A stretch of 35,646 nucleotides of DNA, from positions 1 through 35,646 of the IMG/VR virus record IMGVR_UViG_3300028925_003154. One strand, 5' to 3'. Shown in pieces: positions 1-8,091 of this stretch. Position 1 is the first letter of the stretch. Every line of letters begins with the position of its first letter. Both the position numbers and the translations under genes were made by a program. The DNA is from a virus. A model generated the notes under the pieces. That model was not told the origin of the DNA and made no database searches. It worked only from the letters and a program-made list of their open reading frames with translations.

Positions 1-54
1 ACATTTAACGATTTGCTTAAATCAGCTAAAAGAAGCAAACCAAGATATGATTGA
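1..54 (+). CDS. Duplicate 3' end of large terminase gene
   Basis: These 54 bases encode the last 17 residues of the large terminase and its TGA stop, a copy created by the circular overlap. The frame is open to the left edge of the window. It is not a separate gene; the full copy is at 34222-35601. Confidence 0.85.
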   Translation, partial: TFNDLLKSAKRSKPRYD

Positions 55-99
55 GACTATTGCAGTTTTGGCTTGTTTCAAGTAACGTATCAAGAAATG
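1..99. repeat. Terminal direct repeat, left copy (circular assembly overlap)
   Basis: Bases 1-99 are identical to 35548-35646. The repeat covers the last 17 codons and stop of the large terminase gene (1-54 here) and the start of the spacer in front of the portal gene. Since it begins and ends at arbitrary points in a gene and a spacer, and 99 is a common assembler k-mer length, it is best read as the overlap of a circular contig, not as a biological terminal repeat. It means the window is a complete genome with headful-type (circularly permuted) or circular topology. Confidence 0.93.
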
Positions 100-103
100 A
101 TAC
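87..103 (+). other. Small hairpin upstream of portal gene
   Basis: GTATCA (87-92) and TGATAC (98-103) form a perfect 6-bp stem with a 5-base AGAAA loop, in the 73-base spacer between terminase and portal. There is no T-run after it, so it does not look like an intrinsic terminator; a processing or spacing role is possible. Low information on its own. Confidence 0.35.
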
Positions 104-127
104 CCACAGCATGACGGATAAAAACAT

Positions 128-2647
128 ATGAGTGATGCAGCACTGGCGCAAACAGGATCATTAGAAGAACCAATTGACGCTGGAGAAGGCCCGCAAGGTG
201 TTGTTAAACGCTGGCAAATGGAACTTGATCTTGCATCTAAAGATGAGAAGTTCTGGCGTGAACGGGCGCATGATGTTAATGCTCGTTATCGCGACGAAAA
301 GAACGACCTAAAAAGCAACACTAGTACAGTTGGTCGTTATCAGTCAGGCGACCGATTCAATGTCCTGTATTCAAACATTCAGACAATCTGCCCTGCCCTG
401 TACAATCAAACACCAAAGCCTGATGTTCGTCGTCGCTACCGTGATGCGGACGAAACAGGTAAAGTCATTGCTGACGTTTTAGAACGTGCTTTGTCGTTCA
501 CGTTAGATGAAGAAGATTTTGACCGCTACATGAGAATGGCAGTTAAAGATTGCCAAATATCAGGCCGTGGTGTCACCCGTGTTAAATACGAAGCTGCGTT
601 TGGCAAAGACGAACAGATACAAGGCATCGATGGTGAAGGCGAATATGAAGTTTTAGAGCGTGAAGAAGTAGAGTTTGAGCATGTTAATTGGTCAGACTTT
701 AGGCGCGGCCCAGGCAGAACTTGGGAAGAAGTTATGTGGGTTGGATTCAAACACACGTTTGATAAAGACGAGCTTGAAGAAAACTTCCCAGATACCGCTA
801 AAGACATTCCGCTAGATTATTCTCCTGAAGGTATGGACGGTGAAGATTACGAAGATATAAACGATACATTCAAACGGGCAATAGTTTGGGAAATATGGGA
901 TAAAAAGAAACGCGAAGTTGTGTTTATGTGTCCTGGTTTAAGTGAACGACCCTGCAAAACTGTCAAAGATCCATTAAACTTAAAATACTTCTGGCCGATC
1001 CCGCGCCCAATGTACGCGGTTGACTACACTGATTCGTTAGTGCCTGTTGAGCCGTTCAGATACTACGAAGACCAAGCTGATGAGCTAGATACGATCACAA
1101 GGCGCATTACTGGCGTTATTGAAGCTTGCAAAGTTCGTGGCATTTACGACAGTACAATATCAGAAATGTCTAATATCATGGATAGCTCAGAGACAATGCT
1201 TGTCCCAGCTACAGACGTTTTGCCGTTAATGCAAGCTGGCGGTTTAGATCGGGCTGTATGGATTTGGCCGATTGAAAAGATTGCGGGCGTTCTGATTCAT
1301 TTGTATCAACAGCGCGAAGCCGTAAAAACTATCATTTATGAAATTACAGGCATTGCAGACATTATGCGCGGTTCTAGTTCTGCATCTGAAACATTAGGTG
1401 CACAGCAATTAAAGGCGCAATTTGGAACGATGCGGTTGGACGATACAAGGCGCGAAGTTCAAAGATATGCGCGTGACTTAGTACGCATGGCGGCTGAGAT
1501 TATTGCAGAGCAATTTAGCCCAGAAACGATGCAAATCATGACTGACGTAAAGTTGCCAACGCCAGAAGAGAAAATGCAAGCGCAAATGATGGCGCAACAG
1601 ATGCAACAGCAAAAACAACCAATTCCTGCAAAATTACAAGAGATATTGGATAAGCCAACTTGGGATGAATGTTTGCAGATATTGCGCGATGACCAGCAAC
1701 GGGCTTATCGGATCGACATTGAGACAGATAGCACTATTGCGGGCGATCAAGCGCAAGAGAAAAAGAACGTAACAGAATTGCTAACTGGCATTGCTTCATT
1801 TATTCAAAGCGCTGGCCCTGCGGTAGCGGCTGGTTATTTGCCAATAGAAGCGGCTAAGTCTCTGTTGATGACTTCTGTTCGTAAGTTTAAAATGGGCCGT
1901 GAAGTGGAAGACGCGCTTGATATGATTGGCGAAGATGAAAACGAAGAGGAACAGCCAGATCCAGCAATGATGCAGATGCAACAGCAAATGCAAGAAATGC
2001 AACCAATCATGCAACAGCTACAGCAAGAAAACGAACAGTTAAAAGCTGACAAGAGCGCAGAAGCCCAACGCACGCAAATGGATGGCGAGAAAGCTGCGGC
2101 TGAGATTGAGCTAAAACGTGGCGATCAATCATTGAAGGCGCAAGAGTTTGAGCTTAAAGCTTCGCAGCCTGTTGTTACCCCGCAAGAGCAATGGGACTAT
2201 GACATGCAAATGGAGCGCGAAAAGATGGCGTTTGATGCTGAACAGAAGGCACTTGACCGCCAGGCTGAAGCTGAACAGAAAGCTTTAGACCGTGAAGCAA
2301 ACATTGCAAAAGCGATTATTGCTAAGTCAGAGAATGAGAACAGCGTTGATGATGCGCTGTCAGATTTACACGCAAACAAGTCTCTGACATACAATGATGA
2401 CGGCAGTATTAGCGGTTATGAGACAACGGATATTGAATCAACAATAACACGAATTAAAGACGTTATTTCAAACCAATCTAATGCAGATCGTGGCGGCATG
2501 GAACAAGCTTTAGTGAACATTGCGGATATGCAAGCGCAAACAAGTCAGCTAATTGTTGAATCTAACGAACGCTTAGCCAGCGCAATAACTGCACCAAAGA
2601 GAGCAATTTATGAGAATGGCAGACCTGTTGGGATTGAAACGGTTTAA
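128..2647 (+). CDS. Portal protein (podovirus type)
   Basis: The portal forms the dodecameric ring at the head vertex through which DNA enters and leaves. Identification rests on size (839 residues), its place directly after the terminase across the circular junction and directly before the scaffold and coat genes, and typical P22/podovirus portal features: an acidic, aromatic-rich N-terminal wing region (about 30-330) and a helical stem/clip region with GxADIMRGSSSASETLGAQQ-like sequence near 415-440. The C-terminal third (about 490-800) is a glutamine-, methionine- and lysine-rich coiled coil with Q-rich stretches near 495-510 and 615-640, comparable in position to the barrel of P22 portal. 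The ATG at 128 is taken because it is the first in-frame start; the Shine-Dalgarno (SD) sequence is weak. The stop overlaps the next ATG by one base. Confidence 0.85.
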   Translation: MSDAALAQTGSLEEPIDAGEGPQGVVKRWQMELDLASKDEKFWRERAHDVNARYRDEKNDLKSNTSTVGRYQSGDRFNVLYSNIQTICPALYNQTPKPDVRRRYRDADETGKVIADVLERALSFTLDEEDFDRYMRMAVKDCQISGRGVTRVKYEAAFGKDEQIQGIDGEGEYEVLEREEVEFEHVNWSDFRRGPGRTWEEVMWVGFKHTFDKDELEENFPDTAKDIPLDYSPEGMDGEDYEDINDTFKRAIVWEIWDKKKREVVFMCPGLSERPCKTVKDPLNLKYFWPIPRPMYAVDYTDSLVPVEPFRYYEDQADELDTITRRITGVIEACKVRGIYDSTISEMSNIMDSSETMLVPATDVLPLMQAGGLDRAVWIWPIEKIAGVLIHLYQQREAVKTIIYEITGIADIMRGSSSASETLGAQQLKAQFGTMRLDDTRREVQRYARDLVRMAAEIIAEQFSPETMQIMTDVKLPTPEEKMQAQMMAQQMQQQKQPIPAKLQEILDKPTWDECLQILRDDQQRAYRIDIETDSTIAGDQAQEKKNVTELLTGIASFIQSAGPAVAAGYLPIEAAKSLLMTSVRKFKMGREVEDALDMIGEDENEEEQPDPAMMQMQQQMQEMQPIMQQLQQENEQLKADKSAEAQRTQMDGEKAAAEIELKRGDQSLKAQEFELKASQPVVTPQEQWDYDMQMEREKMAFDAEQKALDRQAEAEQKALDREANIAKAIIAKSENENSVDDALSDLHANKSLTYNDDGSISGYETTDIESTITRIKDVISNQSNADRGGMEQALVNIADMQAQTSQLIVESNERLASAITAPKRAIYENGRPVGIETV

Positions 2648-3051
2648 TGGCAACTTGGGACGTTAGCAAATGGGACGAAGGCGTTTGGGACGCTGACCCA
2701 TCATATGCAAAGGCGGCTGGCGGTGGCGCTAAACGTAGAAGGCCCAACGAAAAGATAATCTGGTATGACGATTGGTTAAAGTCACAACAAAAAAACGATG
2801 TACCAGAAGAAGAACAGATTGAAGTTATTGAAGAAGCAATACAAGTTGTTAAGGCGTACAAAGATAAAACGGTTTCTACTGTTGATGCAAAAGCGGCCAT
2901 ATTGAAGGCTAAAAACGCTGAAGATATGTTAAGTCAAATTCGTGAATTAAAAGTTCTGATGAAAGCTTATTTTGCAATACAGCAAGAGAAATCACGGGTT
3001 AAGAAACAAGATGATGATTTTGTAAGTTTGTTTATGTTGGGAGTATTATAA
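2647..3051 (+). CDS. Conserved-looking small head-region protein, unknown
   Basis: A 134-residue protein coupled to the portal gene by a TAATG overlap and to the following gene by another. I do not recognise a family. The N-terminus carries a tryptophan motif, WDVSKWDEGVW at residues 4-14, that recurs as WDTSKWDQANW in the tail protein at 9327-10871. The remainder is a charged helix-rich region (EEEQIEVIEEAIQVVKAY near 74-91) that is likely coiled coil. Position between portal and scaffold suggests a minor head or neck component, but this is inference. Confidence 0.7.
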   Translation: MATWDVSKWDEGVWDADPSYAKAAGGGAKRRRPNEKIIWYDDWLKSQQKNDVPEEEQIEVIEEAIQVVKAYKDKTVSTVDAKAAILKAKNAEDMLSQIRELKVLMKAYFAIQQEKSRVKKQDDDFVSLFMLGVL

Positions 3052-3485
3052 TGGAAACAATGACACAGGCACTCTTAAGAAAGCCCAGGTTCCCTTTGCT
3101 TGATCATCAACGTAGCGAAGGTTCGCCAGTGCAAGACCAAGGCCGTCCAGATGGTCAAGGCGGTTTACGAGGATGGGAGCGGGCATCTAATTTTAATAAC
3201 TTTATGAACAACTCTATCCCAGGTTATGCCATTCAAGGATTAATGCCTGGGGGAATTGGCCTTGGGTTAGCAGCAAGAGCAAATAATTTTGTTGCGAACA
3301 ATGCCTATTCTAACGCAATGAACAGTCGTACAGATGGCCCTATTTTGCGAACACCTCAACAAAAAATAGCAACTAGGTCAAATAATTTCCAACAAGGTGG
3401 TGGTGGAGAATATGGCGGTGGTTATGGATCTGGTGGCATGGGCGATCAAAGCACAGGCAGCATGGGTGGCATGAGCGGCTGGTAA
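3051..3485 (+). CDS. Glycine-rich protein of head cluster, unknown
   Basis: A 144-residue protein starting at an ATG that overlaps the previous stop by one base. The middle has a short small-residue segment (GLMPGGIGLGLAARANNF near 64-81) and the last 40 residues are a low-complexity Gly/Ser/Met tail. No catalytic motif is visible. It lies in the portal-scaffold operon, so a minor virion protein or assembly factor is likely. The N-terminal 40 residues are Arg/Gly/Gln-rich and unstructured in appearance. Confidence 0.65.
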   Translation: METMTQALLRKPRFPLLDHQRSEGSPVQDQGRPDGQGGLRGWERASNFNNFMNNSIPGYAIQGLMPGGIGLGLAARANNFVANNAYSNAMNSRTDGPILRTPQQKIATRSNNFQQGGGGEYGGGYGSGGMGDQSTGSMGGMSGW

Positions 3486-3487
3486 TT

Positions 3488-3502
3488 AGGAGTTAACCTT
3501 TG
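3488..3502 (+). promoter_or_regulatory. Strong SD selecting a TTG start
   Basis: AGGAG at 3488-3492 lies 7 bases before TTG at 3500-3502. There is no nearby in-frame ATG, so the SD decides for a TTG start codon for the 120-residue protein that follows. Confidence 0.6.
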
Positions 3503-3862
3503 AACGATCACAGCAAAAATTTAAAAGAATATAAAACCAATTACGCTAATATCGATTGGTCGGCTAAAATTGACAAACCAAAAAAAGTAATTGAGTATAT
3601 GCCATCCGCACGGTCGCATTTGTCTGCGCCAAGGATTTTAAGCGATTATGAGGCATATGAATGCCCTGTGTCGGGCAAATCAATAGAAGGGCGTAGAGCG
3701 CACGAAGAAAACTTAAAGGCCACTGGTTGCAGAGTTTTGGAGCGTGGTGAGAAAGAGGACAACACAAGAAACGCTCAGATAGCAGCGCAAGCAGAAGACA
3801 AAATACGCGATAAGGCAATTGATGGAATAGTTGATTCAGTTGCAAACGAATATTTTAAATAA
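3500..3862 (+). CDS. Small head-cluster protein with CPVSGK motif, TTG start
   Basis: A 120-residue protein whose TTG start is supported by AGGAG 7 bases upstream. Its recognisable core is YECPVSGKSIEGRRAHEEN (about 51-69) followed by GCRVLERGE, a pattern that I associate with small proteins beside podovirus portal and scaffold genes. One Cys sits in CPVSGK and one in GCRVLE, too few for a classical zinc finger within one chain. The C-terminal half is charged and helical. Function unknown; likely head assembly or a virion component, with the scaffold gene 18 bases downstream. Confidence 0.7.
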   Translation: MNDHSKNLKEYKTNYANIDWSAKIDKPKKVIEYMPSARSHLSAPRILSDYEAYECPVSGKSIEGRRAHEENLKATGCRVLERGEKEDNTRNAQIAAQAEDKIRDKAIDGIVDSVANEYFK

Positions 3863-3880
3863 TCCAAACGGAGACTTTTA

Positions 3881-4933
3881 ATGGATTTAGAAACAACAGC
3901 TATTGAAGATTCAACGCCCGCAGATATTGATAACTTCATGGAATCTGCATTTGATGAGTTGGAAGAAACTGGAGAAATAATTGATGACTCCGACATTAGC
4001 GAAGAACAAATTGCTGATGTTGTTGAGGCTAAAACAGATTCGGATGTTGAAGAAAACACCGATAGCGATACCGTAGCCAAGGCAGAGGCAAGCGACGAAC
4101 CTGATGAAAATCAGACCATCACCGCGCCTCAATCTATGTCTGCGAAAGACCGTGAAGCTTTTACTACACTTCCACCCGAACAACAGAAATGGATTTCGGA
4201 TCGTGCGAAGGAACAGGAATCAGCTTTCACACAAAAGACTATGGAACTTGCAGATCAGAGGAAGGGTTACGACAAGCTAGATCAAGTATTAGCACCAAGA
4301 CGGCAACAGTTAGCACTAGATGGCATGGATGATAGCACCGCAGTTGGTCAGCTATTTGCTTTATCAGACTATGCAAACAATGATCCGATTGGTTTTGTTA
4401 AATATATGATGAATGCGCGTCAGATTCCAATGTCTGCTTTAACTGAATCCGCTGGGCCTCAACAGCCCGCTGATCCTCAATTAGCTGCCATGCAACAGAA
4501 AATGCAAGGCTTTGAAAATTTCTTAACACAACAACAAATGCAATCGCAACAACAAGCGGAAACTGCTATTAATGGTGATGTACAAAAGTTCGCTCAAGAC
4601 AACGAATTTTATGCAGAACTTGAAAATGAAATGATTCCAGTTGTCGCGGCATTACGACAAAACGATCCAAATCTTTCTAACCATGATGCGTTGTCAAAAG
4701 CCTATAAAATGGCGATTGCGGCAAATGATGGTGTATCTGCTAAAGTTGAAGCTTCAAAATCAACTAAGGCAGAAACAGATAAAGTTGCAATGGCGAAGGC
4801 CCGCGCAGCTAAGTCAAAGAAGGCAGCGGCATCTAATGTTGTTCGTAGCGGTGCCAGACCCGCTGGCAAAGCTGGTGTTGAAAATGTTGAGGACTTTATC
4901 GGGGGCTTGGTTGACGAACGCATGACGGCTTAA
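3881..4933 (+). CDS. Putative capsid scaffolding protein
   Basis: A 350-residue protein directly upstream of the major capsid gene, where podoviruses place the scaffold. It is very acidic over residues 1-80, has a conserved-looking block MSAKDREAFTTLPPEQQKW near 87-105, then a Q/M-rich coiled coil (about 195-225) and a basic Ala/Lys C-terminus (about 285-325). Acidic front, central coiled coil and basic helical end are typical of scaffolds, which bind coat protein through a basic helix-turn-helix tail. ATG 3881 has GGAGA upstream. No protease gene was found, so the scaffold is probably released intact rather than digested. Confidence 0.7.
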   Translation: MDLETTAIEDSTPADIDNFMESAFDELEETGEIIDDSDISEEQIADVVEAKTDSDVEENTDSDTVAKAEASDEPDENQTITAPQSMSAKDREAFTTLPPEQQKWISDRAKEQESAFTQKTMELADQRKGYDKLDQVLAPRRQQLALDGMDDSTAVGQLFALSDYANNDPIGFVKYMMNARQIPMSALTESAGPQQPADPQLAAMQQKMQGFENFLTQQQMQSQQQAETAINGDVQKFAQDNEFYAELENEMIPVVAALRQNDPNLSNHDALSKAYKMAIAANDGVSAKVEASKSTKAETDKVAMAKARAAKSKKAAASNVVRSGARPAGKAGVENVEDFIGGLVDERMTA

Positions 4934-4950
4934 AATGAAAGGAAAGTCTT

Positions 4951-5928
4951 ATGGCTTCTCCAAATAGCTCGTTTACCGAAATATCGGCAATTACTTATCG
5001 ACATTTTAAAGATAAGTACCTTGCTGATAACGTCACGAACCACACTGCGTTACACCAGCGCCTAACCGAAAAAGGCCAAGTTGGTCTTGTTGGTGGCGGT
5101 TGGGAAATCCAAATTCCGCTTGATTATACCGAAAACGGTACATATCAGCGTTATTCTGGCTATGACACTTTGGACGTTTCTCAAAGTGAAGTCTTCACTG
5201 CGGCTAACTTCCCTTGGAAGCAAATCGCAATTAATGTTGTTGCATCTGGCTTAGAAATTCGTCAAAACAGCGGCAAAGAAGGCGTTATCAAGCTTGTTAA
5301 GAACAAGTTGAAGAATGCAATGCGTACCGCAGGGAACAATTTCTCTGTTGATATGTATTCTGACGGCACATCAGCTAACCAGATCAATGGCTTGCAAGCT
5401 CTTGTCTCTGACGCTGGTACTGGTACTGTTGGCGGCATTAATTCATCAACTTATACCTTCTGGAAAAACGCACTTCAGTCTGCTGGCGCACCTTTGCAGG
5501 GCGGTGGCGGTATTACACCAAGCGCAACAACAATCGAAAGTTTGATGCTTCCGTTGTGGTTAAACTTGACACGTAATAACGATATGCCTGATTTGATTAT
5601 TATGGATGACACGTATTTTACGTTTTTTGATAATAGTCAAACTAGCTTGAAGCGTTACACTAACACAACAGATGTGTCGGCTGGTTCAACTTCTTTAAAG
5701 TACAAAGGCGCTGATGTAGTCTATGATTCTGTTGCTTCTGGTATGCCAGATCAACATGCTTATTTCTTGAATACGGATTATATTGGGCTTTGCGCTCATA
5801 AAGATGCGAACTGGACGGAAGTGCATGAAAAATGGTCAGTTAACCAAGACAGTCAGGTTCTTCCAATCATTTGGCAGGGCAATATGACAGTCTCAAACCG
5901 TTCACTTCAGGGCGTTATGAAAGCTTAG
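4951..5928 (+). CDS. Major capsid protein
   Basis: 325-residue coat protein, preceded by a good SD (AAAGGAA) and placed between scaffold and decoration-like genes. Residues 10-110 hold the N-arm and extended region, with a Gly-rich GLVGGGWEIQIPLDY segment near 45-59; the C-terminal half has the pattern DLIIMDDTYFTFFDNS near 218-233 and DVVYDS near 258-263 seen in HK97-fold coats of podoviruses. The fold assignment is from sequence pattern and context only. No cleavage site or protease is apparent. The gene should be highly expressed; the terminator at 6480-6508 after the next gene fits this. Confidence 0.85.
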   Translation: MASPNSSFTEISAITYRHFKDKYLADNVTNHTALHQRLTEKGQVGLVGGGWEIQIPLDYTENGTYQRYSGYDTLDVSQSEVFTAANFPWKQIAINVVASGLEIRQNSGKEGVIKLVKNKLKNAMRTAGNNFSVDMYSDGTSANQINGLQALVSDAGTGTVGGINSSTYTFWKNALQSAGAPLQGGGGITPSATTIESLMLPLWLNLTRNNDMPDLIIMDDTYFTFFDNSQTSLKRYTNTTDVSAGSTSLKYKGADVVYDSVASGMPDQHAYFLNTDYIGLCAHKDANWTEVHEKWSVNQDSQVLPIIWQGNMTVSNRSLQGVMKA

Positions 5929-5968
5929 ACGCTTTTGTGCAAACTTTATTTCCTGAAAGGAAAATCAA

Positions 5969-6472
5969 ATGTCTAGTTATGATATAGTGACCCCAATTGT
6001 AGGAGCGCAGCCAATCGCTGACACTTCTGCAACACAACTCAACCCGCTTGGCTTAATTGTTCAAGCGGTTGACAATGCATCCACCGCTTATGGCGCTGGT
6101 GAATTTGTTTACTTGAAAGGATTAGCGGCAACGGTTGTTGGTTCTTTTGTTACTTACAACGCGGATGACAACTCAACTACGCTATTGGCAGCTAATGCCA
6201 TTGGACCTGTTGCGGTTGCCATGTCCATTAATCTTGCTGGCTATTATGGTTGGTATCAGATTAGTGGTAAAGTTGTTGGTAAGGCTTTGGCTGGTTACGC
6301 TGACAATGGCCTGGTTTACGCGACTGCTACTGCTGGCAGCATTGATGATGCTGTTGTCGCTGGTGACCGTGTAAAGTTGGCTAAAGGCGCATCTGCCGTT
6401 AATACACCATCTACTGGCCTCGCTGAATTTGAAATGCAGCGTTCATTTATGGATGATGCAACAGCGGCTTAA
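5969..6472 (+). CDS. Capsid decoration or head-stabilising protein (putative)
   Basis: 167 residues, rich in Ala, Val and Gly and predicted mostly beta. Motifs GAGEFVYLKG (about 42-51) and YYGWYQISGKVVGKA (about 90-104) match a family of small proteins that sit beside coat genes in many podoviruses. The gene follows the coat gene by 40 bases with its own SD (GAAAGGAAA), and a terminator follows 8 bases after its stop. A role as an outer-surface decoration protein is inferred from position and the small beta-rich sequence. Confidence 0.6.
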   Translation: MSSYDIVTPIVGAQPIADTSATQLNPLGLIVQAVDNASTAYGAGEFVYLKGLAATVVGSFVTYNADDNSTTLLAANAIGPVAVAMSINLAGYYGWYQISGKVVGKALAGYADNGLVYATATAGSIDDAVVAGDRVKLAKGASAVNTPSTGLAEFEMQRSFMDDATAA

Positions 6473-6479
6473 TTAAATT

Positions 6480-6508
6480 GGGGCTGGCTTAACGGTTGGC
6501 CCCTTTTT
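6480..6508 (+). terminator. Intrinsic terminator after coat/decoration genes
   Basis: GGGGC (6480-6484) pairs with GCCCC (6499-6503), extended inward by U-G pairs and a C-G pair, and is followed by TTTTT (6504-6508). It probably trims the transcript so that coat and decoration mRNAs end here at high level while part of the polymerase reads on to the adaptor and tail genes. Confidence 0.75.
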
Positions 6509-6526
6509 ACTACAAAAGGAAAAACA

Positions 6527-7138
6527 ATGGTTGATATGCTTCCAGAAGAAAAACACGGTTTTTATGTCGAGTTTGAATTGAGAGCAGAAGAAGACAGAGA
6601 CGAAACAATGAAAGTGGGCCATCCAGTTTTTTACGACACAGAAATTGCAATCATTACAATGCCAGGCGGCAATCTTGTTGTTGATAAATTAATATCTGAT
6701 GACTTACTAAATGAATGGCGTAGAGGCATACCTGGACGAAAACAAGCTTCACCATTTGCTATTGCTGCTTATGAAGCGTGGAAAGATGGGCGAGAAGCTC
6801 CAGTTAATGGAATTGATTTAAAGAATTGGCCTGGAGTTACCCCAGCGCAATTAAAAATGTGCCAAGGTTGCAATATTCGCACTGTAGAAGATTTGGCAAC
6901 GGCAAACGCGGACGCAATACGCAAAATGGGCATGGGCGGTGTTGCTTTAAAAGATAAAGCTATATCTTATTTAAAATCTGCGGGCGTAAATAAAAATAGT
7001 GAAGAAGTAAGTGCATTAAAAGTTGAAATGGAATCTTTACGTGAAGCTGTTACAAAAAGAGATTTGCAAATTGAGAAGTTGATGGAACAGTTGACTGAGC
7101 CAGAAGATGAACCAAGACGCAAGAGAAAAGCAGCGTAA
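6527..7138 (+). CDS. Head-tail region protein with HhH-like segment, unknown
   Basis: A 203-residue protein with a strong SD (AAAAGGAAAAAC). The central segment, about 105-150, reads like a helix-hairpin-helix pair (GVTPAQLKMCQGCNI... then AIRKMGMGGVALKDKAISYL), a DNA- or protein-binding fold. It ends in a short coiled coil (about 160-190) and a basic tail RRKRKAA. It lies between the coat cluster and adaptor gene, where phages often carry small neck or completion proteins. Function is not established. The stop overlaps the next start (TAATG). Confidence 0.65.
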   Translation: MVDMLPEEKHGFYVEFELRAEEDRDETMKVGHPVFYDTEIAIITMPGGNLVVDKLISDDLLNEWRRGIPGRKQASPFAIAAYEAWKDGREAPVNGIDLKNWPGVTPAQLKMCQGCNIRTVEDLATANADAIRKMGMGGVALKDKAISYLKSAGVNKNSEEVSALKVEMESLREAVTKRDLQIEKLMEQLTEPEDEPRRKRKAA

Positions 7139-7386
7139 TGGAAACACATTTTTTTGAACGCGATGGCATTAATTATATATCTATTACAATAGATGCATCT
7201 ACTGCCATTGATTTAATTGCAACGGAAGAACATAAACTTAAATACAATAAGCAATGGATAGAGTACAATGCAGTTGTAAGGGCGCATAACTCTGACGGCA
7301 CATTTAAAGCAGACGATCCTACAACGCCAGAAAATGAAGCGTTTGTTAAAGTTAGAAAAAAACCCGCTAAGAAAAAGGCGAAATAG
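7138..7386 (+). CDS. Small basic-tailed protein, unknown
   Basis: 82 residues, overlapping the previous gene by one base. It is not recognised. The C-terminus is lysine-rich (KPAKKKAK), and the body has a beta-hairpin-like pattern (YISITIDAS). The adaptor gene follows after 2 bases, so it belongs to the head-tail joining operon. Confidence 0.6.
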   Translation: METHFFERDGINYISITIDASTAIDLIATEEHKLKYNKQWIEYNAVVRAHNSDGTFKADDPTTPENEAFVKVRKKPAKKKAK

Positions 7387-7388
7387 TT

Positions 7389-8087
7389 ATGACTTTGTTG
7401 ACAATGGTGAATGGCGCTCAAGACACAATTGGCCTAACGCGGTCAACGGTTGTTGTTGCATCATCAGACGGTAACACACGAACATTGTTGGCTCTGGCCC
7501 AAACGGAAGGGCGGGAGTTGCTTGAGCGTTTTTCTTGGCCTCAAACGCAAGCAGAAGCTACACACACAACATTGGCGGCTGAATTGCAAGGCGTGATGAC
7601 TACCATTGCATCTGGCTTTGGTTACATTATTAATCAGACGTTCTGGAATCGAACATTAACGCAACCTGTAACAGGCCCATTATCGCCACAAGAATGGCAG
7701 CTTCAGAAAGCCCGCGTGACGACAGGCCCATACTCTAGCTATAGGATACAAGCTGGAAAGCTTTTTGCGTACCCAGCACCACCTGTGGGCAATACATGGG
7801 TGTTTGAATACCAGACTATAAACTTCTGTGAATCTAGTGGTGGAACGGATCAATCTGCATGGGCGGCTGATACTGACGTTGGGTTGCTAGACGAAAACCT
7901 AATGCAAATGGGTTTGGTTTGGCGATTTAAGAAGAAGAACGGCTTGGATTACTCAGAAGATTTCCGCATTTATGAGCAGAAACTTGCTAATGAAACTGCA
8001 AGAGTTGGCGGCAAAAAAGTATTGGATATGGCTGGCGGCAATCAATCTAATACAGGAATTTATGTGCCTGAAGGTTCTTGGAGTTAA
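7389..8087 (+). CDS. Head-tail adaptor protein (podovirus gp4-like role)
   Basis: 232 residues. The sequence pattern KLFAYPAPPVGNTWVFEYQ (about 123-141) followed by LLDENLMQMGLVWRFKKKNG (about 165-184) and DYSEDFRIYE is the hallmark I associate with adaptor proteins that dock under the portal in T7/P22-type phages. An alternative start is the Met at codon 6, but the first ATG keeps the 2-base spacing from the upstream stop. The order adaptor then nozzle-like protein (9327-10871) supports the assignment. Confidence 0.65.
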   Translation: MTLLTMVNGAQDTIGLTRSTVVVASSDGNTRTLLALAQTEGRELLERFSWPQTQAEATHTTLAAELQGVMTTIASGFGYIINQTFWNRTLTQPVTGPLSPQEWQLQKARVTTGPYSSYRIQAGKLFAYPAPPVGNTWVFEYQTINFCESSGGTDQSAWAADTDVGLLDENLMQMGLVWRFKKKNGLDYSEDFRIYEQKLANETARVGGKKVLDMAGGNQSNTGIYVPEGSWS

Positions 8088-8091
8088 TTAA

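Noticed and set aside
526-807. Long open frame on the - strand inside the portal gene
   Set aside because: It lies fully opposite a well-supported portal gene, has a Ser-rich low-information sequence and no SD; it is a shadow frame. Similar frames opposite the capsid, fibre and ejection genes were left out for the same reason.
4641-4925. 94-residue + frame inside the scaffold gene
   Set aside because: Gln/Arg-rich sequence without domain pattern that arises from reading the scaffold gene out of frame; no SD.
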